Of a stretch of DNA of 64,000 nucleotides, positions 1 through 7,913 are shown piece by piece. Every line of letters begins with the position of its first letter. The stretch's first letter is position 1. The notes below the pieces were generated by a model that worked only from the letters and a program-made list of their open reading frames with translations, ran no database searches and was not told where the DNA came from. Made by a program: the position numbers and the translations under genes. The stretch comes from Rhodospira trueperi (GTDB taxonomy: Bacteria > Pseudomonadota > Alphaproteobacteria > Rhodospirillales > Rhodospirillaceae), in contig NZ_FNAP01000005.1 in the NCBI RefSeq assembly GCF_900101965.1, forward strand, positions 203,683 to 267,682, read 5' to 3'.

Positions 1-767
1 GCGTCTTCGCCAATCGCAACTTCGCGCTCGGCTGCGTGCTGGTTTTCATCGTCGGCATGTGCCTGTACGGGCAGACCTTCATCCTCCCGCAGATCCTTTC
101 GCAGGTGCGCGGCTACAACTCGATGCAAATCGGGCACGTGATGTTCGTGACCGGGGCGGCCATGTTCTGCACCGCACCCATCGCCGGGCGCATCTCGCAC
201 GCGCTCGATCCGCGCATGCCGCTGTTCCTTGGCTTTTTCCTGGTCGCAACCGGTCTGTGGCTCAACGCCCAGATGACCGTTGAGGTCGGATTCGACCAGT
301 TGCTGGCGCCGCAGATCGTGCGTGGCGTCGGCCTGATGATGTGCATTGTCCCGATCACGTCCACGGCACTCGGCACCATGGACCATGAACTGGTCAGCAT
401 CGGCAGCGGCCTGTTCAACGTGTTCCGGAACATGGGCGGGGCTGTCGCCCTGTCCACGATCAACACGCAGTGGGACGCCCGGTACGACCTGCACTACTGG
501 CGCCTCGCGGAGTCGATGCCGGCTGGCCGGCCGGAGACCGAGGCCTTCATCCAGGGGGTGCAGGACCGGATGGCCCAGTTTTGGCCCCAACTCGGGAACA
601 CCGATCTGGCGTCCTATGCCGCCACCGCGAGGACCGTCGCCCAGCAGGCCAACATCATGGCCTGGAACGACATCTTCTTCATGCTCTCGGTGGCGTTCGT
701 GATCTTCGCGCCGCTCATCCTGTTGCAGGCCAAGCCGTCGGGTGGCGATGGCGGCGGCGGGCATTAG
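1..767 (+). CDS. MFS multidrug exporter, DHA2/EmrB type (C-terminal part, start outside window)
   Basis: Inner-membrane proton-driven drug exporter. The reading frame is open from the first bases of the window, so the N-terminal half and start codon are missing; about 254 residues are visible. They show several hydrophobic helices (for example around the VFIVGMCLYG segment and the terminal FAPLILLQA segment). The spacing and sequence resemble the C-terminal half of 14-helix EmrB/QacA transporters, including the PQILSQVRGYNSMQIG and GSGLFNVFRNMGGAVALS-like stretches typical of the family. The tail is short and glycine-rich. These proteins usually pair with an EmrA-type membrane fusion protein, which would lie upstream and cannot be seen. 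The substrate cannot be inferred. Confidence 0.85.
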   Translation, partial: VFANRNFALGCVLVFIVGMCLYGQTFILPQILSQVRGYNSMQIGHVMFVTGAAMFCTAPIAGRISHALDPRMPLFLGFFLVATGLWLNAQMTVEVGFDQLLAPQIVRGVGLMMCIVPITSTALGTMDHELVSIGSGLFNVFRNMGGAVALSTINTQWDARYDLHYWRLAESMPAGRPETEAFIQGVQDRMAQFWPQLGNTDLASYAATARTVAQQANIMAWNDIFFMLSVAFVIFAPLILLQAKPSGGDGGGGH

Positions 768-887
768 GGACGAGCGCCCGAGGACCGGCGGCGCCGCACA
801 GTGTTCTTCTTTCCGGGTTCGGGGCGCGTTACGATGGGGCACTCGGCGGTCCCGGTGGCCGTCTTCCCGCGCCAGCACGAGGTCTCC

Positions 888-1127
888 ATGCCGATCTTTT
901 CCTATCAATGCGCCCTGTGCGGCGAGACATTCGAAACCCTGGTGAGCGGCGGCGACGCCGAGGCGCCAGTGTGTCCCGCCTGCGGGGCGAGCGAGGTGGA
1001 GCGCCTGCTGTCCGCCCCGGCGATCGGCGGCCGGGTGAAGGCGGCGACGCGGCGCGCACGGTCCAGCGCCGCCAGGGAAGGGCACTTCAGCCACTACGCC
1101 AAGTCCGAACTGAAGGGTAAGCTGTAG
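888..1127 (+). CDS. FmdB-family zinc ribbon protein
   Basis: Small protein of 79 residues that begins MPIFSYQC, the conserved FmdB-type N-terminus. Two Cys-x2-Cys pairs (C8/C11 and C29/C32) form a predicted zinc ribbon, followed by ERLLSAPAIGG, the usual hydrophobic linker, and a basic lysine/arginine-rich tail. The frame is open further upstream, but the ATG at 888 matches the family start and is preceded by a GAGG-type site (cacgaggtctcc). FmdB proteins were named as putative regulators of formamidase/amidase genes, but most have no proven role, and no amidase is nearby. It stands alone between the exporter and the GFA-family gene. Confidence 0.85.
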   Translation: MPIFSYQCALCGETFETLVSGGDAEAPVCPACGASEVERLLSAPAIGGRVKAATRRARSSAAREGHFSHYAKSELKGKL

Positions 1128-1246
1128 GCTCTCGCGCCGCGCGGTGCGGTGCTCGCCGGGCCGTGGGCCCGGCCAGCGGCGCGATGGACGGGACAGCGGA
1201 CCTGATTTACGCTACCGATCCTGTGTCTATCATGGAGCCGGCTTCG

Positions 1247-1696
1247 ATGAGCGCTGAGACCGTGTCCGCCTGGACAGGCGGGTGCCTGTGCGGGTCCGTC
1301 CGTTTCTCGCTGGCCGAGGAGGTCGCGCGCTTCTCCGCCTGTCACTGCTCCATGTGCCGACGCTGGAGCAGTGGGCCGTTTCTCGTCGTTCACGTCCACG
1401 GCCCCGTTACCTGGACCGGCGAGGAGCACATCAGCCGTTACCGCTCCTCCGAATGGGCCGAGCGCTGCTTCTGCTCGCGGTGCGGCACGAACCTGTTCTA
1501 CTTCCTGATCCCGACCGGCGAGACGATCCTGAGCCTGGGCACGTTCGACGATCAGGACGGGTTCACCATGAGCGGCCAGATCTTCATCGACGAAAAGCCG
1601 CCCGGCTATACCTTCGCCAACGACACCAAGACCATGACCGGCGCCGAGGTCTTTGCCATGTACGGTGCCGGATCGGACCCAGACGACGCCGGGTAG
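1247..1696 (+). CDS. GFA/CENP-V family zinc-binding protein
   Basis: Protein of 149 residues with the Mss4-like beta fold of the glutathione-dependent formaldehyde-activating (GFA) family. The metal-binding cysteines are at C13 and C15 (GGCLCGSVRF), C32/C34/C37 (CHCSMCRRW) and C74/C76/C79 (CFCSRCGTNL), the full set expected of the family. An ATG 15 bases upstream is possible, but a GGAG site nine bases before 1247 favours this start. Most bacterial members have no proven substrate, and true formaldehyde-glutathione activity was shown for only a few, so the enzymatic role is open. It converges on metZ; a hairpin and a dispersed repeat fill the 104 bases between them. Confidence 0.85.
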   Translation: MSAETVSAWTGGCLCGSVRFSLAEEVARFSACHCSMCRRWSSGPFLVVHVHGPVTWTGEEHISRYRSSEWAERCFCSRCGTNLFYFLIPTGETILSLGTFDDQDGFTMSGQIFIDEKPPGYTFANDTKTMTGAEVFAMYGAGSDPDDAG

Positions 1697-1705
1697 GCTA
1701 CAGCA

Positions 1706-1744
1706 AATCCCGAGCGATCCGGACCGGATCGCGACGACGATTTG
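1706..1744 (+). repeat. Dispersed 39-bp repeat, copy A
   Basis: A 39-base sequence with an internal palindrome (GATCCGGACCGGATC). An inverted copy at 36128-36166 differs at one position. Both copies lie just beyond the stop codon of a gene. Function unknown. Confidence 0.7.
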
Positions 1745-1761
1745 CTTCAAGATCCATTCAA

Positions 1762-1803
1762 TAGAGCGCGTTGCGGGATTCAGAACGCACGCAATGCGCT
1801 CTA
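1762..1803. terminator. Hairpin between convergent GFA gene and metZ
   Basis: 14-base arms (1762-1775 and 1790-1803) pair with a single mismatch around a 14-base loop. There is no long T tract on either side. The right arm includes the metZ stop codon. It may act as a bidirectional terminator or mRNA 3'-end stabiliser. Confidence 0.5.
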
Positions 1804-3006
1804 GGGTCCGTCCAACGCCGCCTCGACGTCGGCCAGCAGGTCGCGTGCGTCCTCCAATCCCACTGACAGCCGCACCAGACCGGGCGTGATGCCCTGGGCC
1901 GTCTGCTCGGCCGCGTCGAGGCGCTGGTGGGTGGTGGTTGCGGGATGGCAGGCCAGCGACTTGGCATCGCCGAGATTGTTGGAGATGTCGATCAGCCGCA
2001 GTCGGTCCAGGAACCGGAATGCCGCCGGCTGCCCGCCCTCCAGGTCAAGGGCGACGATGGCGCCGCCGGCGCCGTTCATCTGCCGCATGGCCAGGGCGTG
2101 CCCGGGGTGACCCTCCAGGCCGGGATAGCGCACGGCCCGCACGCCGGGCCGGCCGTCCAGCGCGCGCGCCAGCGTCAGCGCGGTGTCGCAGTGGGCGCGC
2201 ACGCGCAGGTCCAGGGTCTCCAGTCCCTTGGCCATGACCCAGGCGTTGAAGGGGCTGAGCGCTGGGCCGGTGTTGCGCAGGAACGGCAGCAGGCACTCTT
2301 CGTCGAAGCTCTCGTCGTTGCTCAGAATGGCGCCGCCCAGGCAGCGCCCCTGTCCGTCGATGAACTTGGTCGCTGAGTGAATCACCACGTCGGCGCCCAG
2401 GTCCAACGGCTTTTGCAGAACTGGCGTGGCGAAGGCGTTGTCCACCACCACGCGGGCGCCGGTCCGGTGGGCCAGATCGCAGACGGTGGCGATGTCCACG
2501 ATCTCCAGCGCCGGGTTGGACGGGCTTTCCAGGAACACGCAGGCGGCTGGGGAGGTCAGCGCGGCGGCCCAGGCGTCCACATCGGCACCGGGGACAAGGT
2601 CCACCGAAACGCCGAAGCGCGGCAGCAGTTCGGTCAGCACCCAATGGCAGGAGACGAACAGCTCCCGCGCCGCCACCACCCGGTCTCCCGCCTTGACCTG
2701 ACACAGCAGCGCCGCCGTGACCGCCGCCATGCCGCTGGCGGTGGCGCGGCAGAATCGGGCGCCCTCCAGCATCGCCAGCCGTTGCTCGAACGTGGCGTTG
2801 GTCGGGTTGCGGAAGCGCGAATAGACGTAGCGCGTGTCGGTGCCGTCGAAGGCCCGCCGCGCCGCGTCGGCGTCCGGATAGACGAAGCCGGAGGACAGGT
2901 ACAGCGCCTCCGCCGTCTCCATGTTGGGGCTGCGCGCCAGCCCGCCGCGCACCATGGCGGTGCGGGGGTGCCAGAAGGCGGGATCGCGGGAGTCGGGGTC
3001 GGTCAT
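1801..3006 (-). CDS. metZ: O-succinylhomoserine sulfhydrylase (Cys/Met metabolism PLP enzyme)
   Basis: Cytoplasmic PLP enzyme of 401 residues that would convert O-succinylhomoserine and sulfide to homocysteine in methionine synthesis. The PLP lysine is K214 in HSATKFIDGQGR, and YSRFRNPT near residue 62 and the LESPSNP motif are family hallmarks. The N-terminus (TAMVRGGLARS...ETAEALYLSSGFVY) is typical of the MetZ branch in alphaproteobacteria. Cystathionine gamma-synthase is the main alternative, because the two share the fold and cannot be fully separated by eye. The leader carries a SAM-II-type aptamer followed by a GC-rich hairpin, which supports a role in methionine synthesis and repression by S-adenosylmethionine. 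Confidence 0.92.
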   Translation of the reverse strand: MTDPDSRDPAFWHPRTAMVRGGLARSPNMETAEALYLSSGFVYPDADAARRAFDGTDTRYVYSRFRNPTNATFEQRLAMLEGARFCRATASGMAAVTAALLCQVKAGDRVVAARELFVSCHWVLTELLPRFGVSVDLVPGADVDAWAAALTSPAACVFLESPSNPALEIVDIATVCDLAHRTGARVVVDNAFATPVLQKPLDLGADVVIHSATKFIDGQGRCLGGAILSNDESFDEECLLPFLRNTGPALSPFNAWVMAKGLETLDLRVRAHCDTALTLARALDGRPGVRAVRYPGLEGHPGHALAMRQMNGAGGAIVALDLEGGQPAAFRFLDRLRLIDISNNLGDAKSLACHPATTTHQRLDAAEQTAQGITPGLVRLSVGLEDARDLLADVEAALDGP

Positions 3007-3048
3007 GGACAGGGGCCTTCTTCTTCTGGCGGCGGGTCCCGAAACACG

Positions 3049-3077
3049 AAAGGCCCCGGCACGGGGCCGGGGCCTTT
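3049..3077 (-). terminator. GC-rich hairpin in metZ leader
   Basis: A perfect 12-base-pair stem (3049-3060 with 3066-3077) and 5-base loop lie between the SAM-II aptamer and the metZ start. On the minus strand the stem ends in CCTTT followed by CGTGTTT, an imperfect U tract. It could be an attenuator coupled to the aptamer or a structural element; the sequence alone does not decide. Confidence 0.55.
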
Positions 3078-3091
3078 TCGAGGGGCACCAA

Positions 3092-3142
3092 CCGCTTAGC
3101 CGTTTGTTTACCGTGGCCGCAAGCTGGTCGCCAAATCACCAC
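3092..3142 (-). promoter_or_regulatory. SAM-II riboswitch (metA-type)
   Basis: Read on the minus strand, the leader contains GTGGTGATTTGG, then CTTGCGGCCACGG, then TAAACAAACGGCTAAGC. These are the conserved blocks of the SAM-II aptamer in their known order: GUGG pairs with CCAC, and the A-rich UAAACAA and GCUAA segments form the H-type pseudoknot. SAM-II is known mainly from alphaproteobacterial metA/metX/metZ-type genes, which fits the gene downstream. Binding of SAM would be expected to lower metZ expression. Confidence 0.88.
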
Positions 3143-3217
3143 ATATGGTTCGTTTAGCCGCCGGGGGCGGAACGGTCAAGGGGGATGGTTAGTCCAGAAT
3201 GGTCGCCAGCCGTGCCA

Positions 3218-3475
3218 TCACAGGATCTCGGTGCCGGTCGGTTCGGCGTCCTGCCATGCGCGGTCTTCGTCGCTCACCTCCGCCGCCGGATCGCATTGTG
3301 CCAGCAGTTCGTCGAGCAAGTAGCGTGGACGAGCATGGAGTTCGATGACGAGACGGCCAGCATCGACGGCGAGCCCGACCTCGGCGCCGGCCGACAGGCG
3401 GAGTGCATCCAGGAACGCGGGTGGGATGGTCAGCATGACCGATCCTCCGACCTGACGCAGCCTGACCGTGTGCAT
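3218..3475 (-). CDS. AbrB/MazE-type antitoxin, apparently without its toxin
   Basis: Protein of 85 residues. The N-terminal half (HTVRLRQVGGSVMLTIPPAFLDALRL) is a swapped-hairpin AbrB DNA-binding domain of the MazE/PemI kind. The acidic C-terminal half (residues about 55-85) is where such antitoxins bind MazF. The start is supported by an AGGAGG site six bases upstream. The stop overlaps an ATG (TGATG), the usual coupling to a mazF gene, but that frame closes after nine codons (3189-3218), so no toxin is encoded here. It may be a decayed toxin-antitoxin module or a stand-alone regulator. Confidence 0.82.
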   Translation of the reverse strand: MHTVRLRQVGGSVMLTIPPAFLDALRLSAGAEVGLAVDAGRLVIELHARPRYLLDELLAQCDPAAEVSDEDRAWQDAEPTGTEIL

Positions 3476-3636
3476 GGACGCCTCCTAAATTTTACGGCAG
3501 TGTAGCGCTTGCGCGGCACTCCGCAATGGCCTTGGCCGCACTCGGCGCAAACCCCCATCTCCCTGGATGACACCACCCCCCGCTCCCGTGTTATGACAGT
3601 CCAACGACTCGTCCGACCGCCGCTGCCGGAGCGCCC

Positions 3637-4623
3637 ATGCTCACCTTCATCGTGCGCCGTCTCATTCAATCGGTCCTGGTCATGCTGGCCGTGGCCCTGG
3701 TCGGCTTTGCCCTGTTCACCTATGTGGGCGACCCGGTCAACAATCTGGTCGGGCAGGACACCAGCCTCGAAGACCGCGAGCGGCTGCGCGAGGACCTGGG
3801 CCTGAACGACCCGTTCCCGGTGCAGTTCTTCCGGTTCGTGGTCAACGCCGCCCAGGTCGATTTCGGTATCAGCTACCGTCACGGCCGCCCGGTGGAGGAT
3901 CTCCTGGTCGAGCGCGCCCCGGCCACCCTGGAACTGTCTTTCGCCGCCGGGGTGTTCGCGCTGCTGGTGGGGGTGCCGATGGGCATCTATACGGCCCTGA
4001 ACCGACGATCATGGCTGTCCAAGGTGTTCCTGACGGTCTCCCTTATCGGCGTGTCTCTGCCCACGTTTCTGATCGGCATCCTGCTGATTCTGGTGTTCTC
4101 GGTGTGGTTGGGCTGGCTGCCCAGCTTCGGGCGCGGCACCACGGTGGACATCGGCTGGTGGAGCACCGGGTTCCTGACCCGCGACGGCCTGACGGCCCTG
4201 ATCATGCCGGCGATCACTCTGGGCCTGTTCCAGATGACGCTGATCATGCGTCTGGTGCGCGCGGAAATGCTGGAGGTGCTGCGCACCGACTACATCAAGT
4301 TCGCCCGCGCGCGCGGGCTGTCGGCGCGGGCGGTGAACTTCGGCCACGCGCTGAAGAACACGCTGGTGCCGGTGATCACCATCACCGGCCTGCAACTGGG
4401 CAGCGTCATCGCCTTCGCCATCATCACCGAGACCGTGTTCCAGTGGCCGGGCATGGGCCTGCTGTTCATCCAGGCCATTGAGTTCGTCGATATTCCGGTG
4501 ATGGCCGCCTATCTGGTGCTGGTGGCCTTCCTGTTCGTGCTCATCAACCTGATCGTGGATCTGCTGTATTTCGCCGTGGATCCGCGCCTGCGCATGAGCG
4601 GCGGCGGAGGGCAGGGGCTATGA
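3637..4623 (+). CDS. dppB: Dipeptide/oligopeptide ABC transporter permease, DppB type
   Basis: Inner-membrane permease of 328 residues. It begins with the typical single N-terminal helix (MLTFIVRRLIQSVLVMLAVAL) followed by GDPVNNLVGQD, a periplasmic segment and five further helices. The cytoplasmic EAA loop is DYIKFARARGLSARAV near residues 218-233, where the ATPases dock. The stop overlaps the start of dppC (ATGA at 4620). It is the first gene of a four-gene operon. A periplasmic binding protein, normally encoded just upstream, is absent; upstream lies only the lone antitoxin on the other strand. Substrate within the Dpp/Opp/Nik group cannot be specified. Confidence 0.9.
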   Translation: MLTFIVRRLIQSVLVMLAVALVGFALFTYVGDPVNNLVGQDTSLEDRERLREDLGLNDPFPVQFFRFVVNAAQVDFGISYRHGRPVEDLLVERAPATLELSFAAGVFALLVGVPMGIYTALNRRSWLSKVFLTVSLIGVSLPTFLIGILLILVFSVWLGWLPSFGRGTTVDIGWWSTGFLTRDGLTALIMPAITLGLFQMTLIMRLVRAEMLEVLRTDYIKFARARGLSARAVNFGHALKNTLVPVITITGLQLGSVIAFAIITETVFQWPGMGLLFIQAIEFVDIPVMAAYLVLVAFLFVLINLIVDLLYFAVDPRLRMSGGGGQGL

Positions 4624-5570
4624 CGACCGGCCGTACCGAGACCCTGTCCACCCGTGTCGGCGACGCCCTGTGGCGGGCCTGGGATAGCGACCTGACCTAT
4701 TCCTTCCTGCGCTCGCCGGTGACCATCGTCGCCGCCGTGGTGGCGTTGGGGCTGATCCTGGCGTCCGTCGCGGCGCCCCTCATCGCGCCCACCGACCCGT
4801 TCGCCCCGGCCACGGTGGACCTGATGGCCGCCTTCACCCCGCCGGCCTGGATGGAGGGTGGCTCGCCCGAGTTCCTGCTCGGCACCGACGACCAGGGCCG
4901 GGACATGCTGTCGGCGATCCTCTACGGCATGCGCATTTCGCTGTTCGTCGGTGCCGCGTCGGTGGTGTTCTCCATGATCCTGGGCGTCGGGCTGGGGCTG
5001 CTGGCGGGGTATGCCGGCGGCTGGGTCGATGCCCTGTTGATGCGCGTCGCGGACGTGCAGATCTCGTTCCCCGCCATCCTCATCGCCCTGCTGGTGGACG
5101 GCGTGGCGCGCGGGGTTCTGCCCCGCGAGGTCCATCACGACATGGCCATTTGGGTCATTGTCTTCGCCATCGGTGTGTCCGGCTGGGTGCAGTACGCCCG
5201 CACGGTGCGCGGCTCGACCATGGTGGAGAAGAACCGCGAGTACGTCATGGCGGCGCACATCATGGGGGTCCATCCGGTGGTCATCGCCGTGCGCCATGTG
5301 CTGCCCAACGTGACGGGGCCGGTGCTGGTGATCGCCACCATCCATCTGGCCATCGCGGTCATCACCGAGGCGACGCTGTCCTTCCTGGGCGTGGGCCTGC
5401 CGCCGACCGAGCCGTCACTGGGCACCTTGATCCGGATCGGTAACGACTTCCTGTTTTCGGGGGAATGGTGGATCACGATCTTTCCCGGGGTGGCACTGGT
5501 GCTGCTGGTGCTGTCGGTCAACCTGTTGGGCGACTGGCTGCGCGACGCCCTGAACCCGAAATTGCGGTGA
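4620..5570 (+). CDS. dppC: Dipeptide/oligopeptide ABC transporter permease, DppC type
   Basis: Inner-membrane permease of 316 residues, partner of the DppB-type protein. It has the OppC-type N-terminal helix (VTIVAAVVALGLILASVAAPLIA), the GTDDQGRDMLSAILYG motif near residue 90, and the EAA loop EYVMAAHIMGVHPVVI near residues 206-221. Translation is coupled to dppB through a four-base overlap. Its last bases, including the stop codon, are duplicated imperfectly just before dppD, on the far side of a REP-like element that separates the two genes by 169 bases. That spacing is unusual for this operon type. Confidence 0.9.
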   Translation: MTTGRTETLSTRVGDALWRAWDSDLTYSFLRSPVTIVAAVVALGLILASVAAPLIAPTDPFAPATVDLMAAFTPPAWMEGGSPEFLLGTDDQGRDMLSAILYGMRISLFVGAASVVFSMILGVGLGLLAGYAGGWVDALLMRVADVQISFPAILIALLVDGVARGVLPREVHHDMAIWVIVFAIGVSGWVQYARTVRGSTMVEKNREYVMAAHIMGVHPVVIAVRHVLPNVTGPVLVIATIHLAIAVITEATLSFLGVGLPPTEPSLGTLIRIGNDFLFSGEWWITIFPGVALVLLVLSVNLLGDWLRDALNPKLR

Positions 5571-5614
5571 GGCTGAATCATGGTGCGTCGTTGCGAGGCC
5601 CGCAGGGCAATGAC

Positions 5615-5697
5615 CGTAGGGCGGGTTCGCGCCGCAGGCGCAACCCGCCAAGGCCGGATCGCGGCGGATTGCCGCTTCGCGGCGAATCCGCCCGACG
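5615..5697. repeat. REP-like two-hairpin element inside the dpp operon
   Basis: It starts GTAGGGCGGGTTCGCGC and forms two stems: 5620-5649 (GGCGGGTT...AACCCGCC) and about 5664-5692 (GGCGGATT...GAATCCGCC). The same layout recurs at 40745-40833. It is flanked by an imperfect duplication of the dppC 3' end (5553-5572 and 5710-5728), which suggests it inserted into the operon. It may stabilise or attenuate the operon transcript. Confidence 0.75.
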
Positions 5698-5739
5698 CCT
5701 TTCCTCCCAAACCCGAGTTGCGGTGAGGGGAATGCAGGC

Positions 5740-6738
5740 ATGACCGATCCCCTTCTCTCCGTGCGCGACCTGCGGGTCGAGTTCCCCACCCGGCGGGGTG
5801 TGCTGACCGCCGTGGACGGGGTGTCGTTCGACATCCACCCGGGCGAGATCCTGGGCGTGGTCGGCGAATCCGGCGCCGGCAAGTCGCAGACCGGGGCCGC
5901 CGTCATCGGCCTTCTGGAACCGCCCGGGCGCATCGCCGCCGGCGACATCCATCTGGAGGGCGAGCGCATCGACCGGCTGTCGCAGGAACAATTGCGCAAG
6001 GTGCGCGGCCGCAAGATCGGCGCCGTGTTCCAGGACCCTCTGACCAGCCTCAACCCGCTGTACACCATCGGCCGCCAGCTCACCGAGACCATCCGCACCC
6101 ACCTGGACATGAGCGAGGCCGAGGCCCGAGACCGTGCGGTCCAGCTTCTGGGAGAAGTGGGCATTCCCAGCCCGGCCGACCGGCTGGACGCCTACCCGCA
6201 CCAGTTCTCCGGCGGCATGCGCCAACGGGTGGTGATCGCCCTGGCCCTGTGCGCCAATCCGCGCCTGATTATCGCCGACGAGCCGACGACGGCGCTCGAT
6301 GTCTCCATCCAGGCGCAGATTACCGCCCTGCTGAAGCGCCTGTGCCGCGAGCATGGCACGGCGGTCATGCTCATCACCCACGACATGGGCGTGATCGCCG
6401 AGACCGCCGACCGCGTCGCCGTGCTGTACGGCGGCCGGCTGGCCGAGGTCGGTCCGGTGGATGATGTGGTCAACCGGCCGCTGCATCCCTATACCGAGGG
6501 CCTGATGGCCTGCATCCCGACCACCCATGAACGCCCACCCCGGCTGGCGCAGATCGAGGGCTCCATGCCCTCCCTGACCGCGATGCCGGCGGGGTGCGCC
6601 TTCCACCCGCGCTGTCCGCACGCCTTTGATCGCTGCGAGGCCGAGCGTCCGCCGCTGTTCGAGCATCCGCCGTCGGCCGCCGCCTGCTGGCTGTGGGCGC
6701 CGGAGGGCGCGCGCGTCACGGAAAGGGCCGCGTCATGA
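5740..6738 (+). CDS. dppD: Dipeptide/oligopeptide ABC transporter ATPase, DppD type
   Basis: Cytoplasmic ATPase of 332 residues. Walker A is GESGAGKS (residues 42-49), the signature is FSGGMRQR, and Walker B is [12 protein letters not shown] followed by the switch histidine in THD. The C-terminal oligopeptide-transporter extension carries the cysteine pattern [15 protein letters not shown], which in DppD/OppD homologues can hold an iron-sulfur cluster. The start at 5740 has a GAGGGG site upstream, which is itself part of the duplicated dppC end. The stop overlaps the start of dppF (ATGA at 6735). It would pair with DppF as the ATPase heterodimer. Confidence 0.92.
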   Translation: MTDPLLSVRDLRVEFPTRRGVLTAVDGVSFDIHPGEILGVVGESGAGKSQTGAAVIGLLEPPGRIAAGDIHLEGERIDRLSQEQLRKVRGRKIGAVFQDPLTSLNPLYTIGRQLTETIRTHLDMSEAEARDRAVQLLGEVGIPSPADRLDAYPHQFSGGMRQRVVIALALCANPRLIIADEPTTALDVSIQAQITALLKRLCREHGTAVMLITHDMGVIAETADRVAVLYGGRLAEVGPVDDVVNRPLHPYTEGLMACIPTTHERPPRLAQIEGSMPSLTAMPAGCAFHPRCPHAFDRCEAERPPLFEHPPSAAACWLWAPEGARVTERAAS

Positions 6739-7784
6739 GAGACGGTCCCGGCGCGCCCATGCTGGATCACGACGGCCAGCCGGTGCTGGTTCGCCTACGC
6801 GGCCTGACCAAACACTTCGATGTGTCGCCGCCCCTGCTGTCGCGTGTTCTGGAGGGCAAGCAACGGCGCGTCCTGAAGGCGGTGGACGGCGTGGACCTGG
6901 ACATTCCGCGCGGTCGCACCACGGCCCTGGTGGGCGAGTCGGGGTGCGGCAAGTCCACCGTGGCGCGCATGCTGGTCACGCTGTACCAACCCACGGCGGG
7001 GGATCTGGTCTTTGAGGGCACCGACCTGGGCCGCTTGACCGACCGTCGCGCGCTGGCCCCGTTCCGCCGCCGCATGCAGATGATCTTCCAGGACCCGTTC
7101 GCCAGCCTCAATCCGCGCTGGCGGGTCGGGCGCATCATCGCCGAGCCGATCCGCGCCCACGGTCTGATGGACGACACGGGAGCCATCGCCGGGAGGGTGG
7201 CCGACCTGCTGGAGCATGTCGGGCTGCGCGCGACCGACGCCGGTCGCTATCCGCACGAGTTCTCCGGCGGCCAGCGCCAGCGCATTTCCATCGCCCGGGC
7301 GCTGGCCTCCAGCCCGCACTTCCTGGTCTGCGACGAGCCCACGAGTGCCCTGGATGTTTCGGTGCAGGCGCAGATCCTCAACCTGCTGCGGGATTTGCAG
7401 CGGGAGCTGGGGCTGACCTATCTGGTCATCACGCACGATCTGGCCGTGGTGCGCTTCATCGCCGACACCATCGGGGTCATGTATCTGGGGCGGTTGTGCG
7501 AAGTGGCACCGGCCGAGTCGCTGTTTGCCCGGCCGCGCCACCCCTACACGCGGCTCTTGATCGAGACCGTGCCCGACCTGAAGGCGCCCGACCGGGATCG
7601 CAAGCCCATGGCTGGCGAGGTGCCGAGTCCGCTCGACCCGCCGACCGGGTGCGCGTTTCATACGCGGTGTCCGCTGGCGGCGGAGCGGTGCGCGCGGGAC
7701 CGCCCGGCGCTGCGCCGTGACGCGGACGGCGCCGTCGCCTGCCATGCGGTGGAGGAGGGACGGCTGCCGGAGTGGGGGCGGTAG
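6735..7784 (+). CDS. dppF: Dipeptide/oligopeptide ABC transporter ATPase, DppF type
   Basis: Cytoplasmic ATPase of 349 residues and last gene of the importer operon. Walker A is GESGCGKST, the signature FSGGQRQRISIARAL, Walker B FLVCDEPTSALD, and the switch histidine is in THDLAVV. The C-terminal domain has CAFHTRCPLAAERC, parallel to DppD. The segment between the first beta strands (VSPPLLSRVLEGKQRRVLKAVDG) is the longer insertion usual in DppF/OppF. The frame is open upstream, but the ATG at 6735, overlapping the dppD stop, is the natural coupled start. Confidence 0.92.
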   Translation: MRDGPGAPMLDHDGQPVLVRLRGLTKHFDVSPPLLSRVLEGKQRRVLKAVDGVDLDIPRGRTTALVGESGCGKSTVARMLVTLYQPTAGDLVFEGTDLGRLTDRRALAPFRRRMQMIFQDPFASLNPRWRVGRIIAEPIRAHGLMDDTGAIAGRVADLLEHVGLRATDAGRYPHEFSGGQRQRISIARALASSPHFLVCDEPTSALDVSVQAQILNLLRDLQRELGLTYLVITHDLAVVRFIADTIGVMYLGRLCEVAPAESLFARPRHPYTRLLIETVPDLKAPDRDRKPMAGEVPSPLDPPTGCAFHTRCPLAAERCARDRPALRRDADGAVACHAVEEGRLPEWGR

Positions 7785-7913
7785 ATCCCGGTCTCGCCCG
7801 TGAATCGCGGTCGTGCTACACGATTCGCGAACGTCGGGCGCTTGGGCCAAATGGGGCGGCCAGAATGCCCGGCACCGGCCGAAACCATCTCGTTCGACAG
7901 GGAGATTGTGTTG

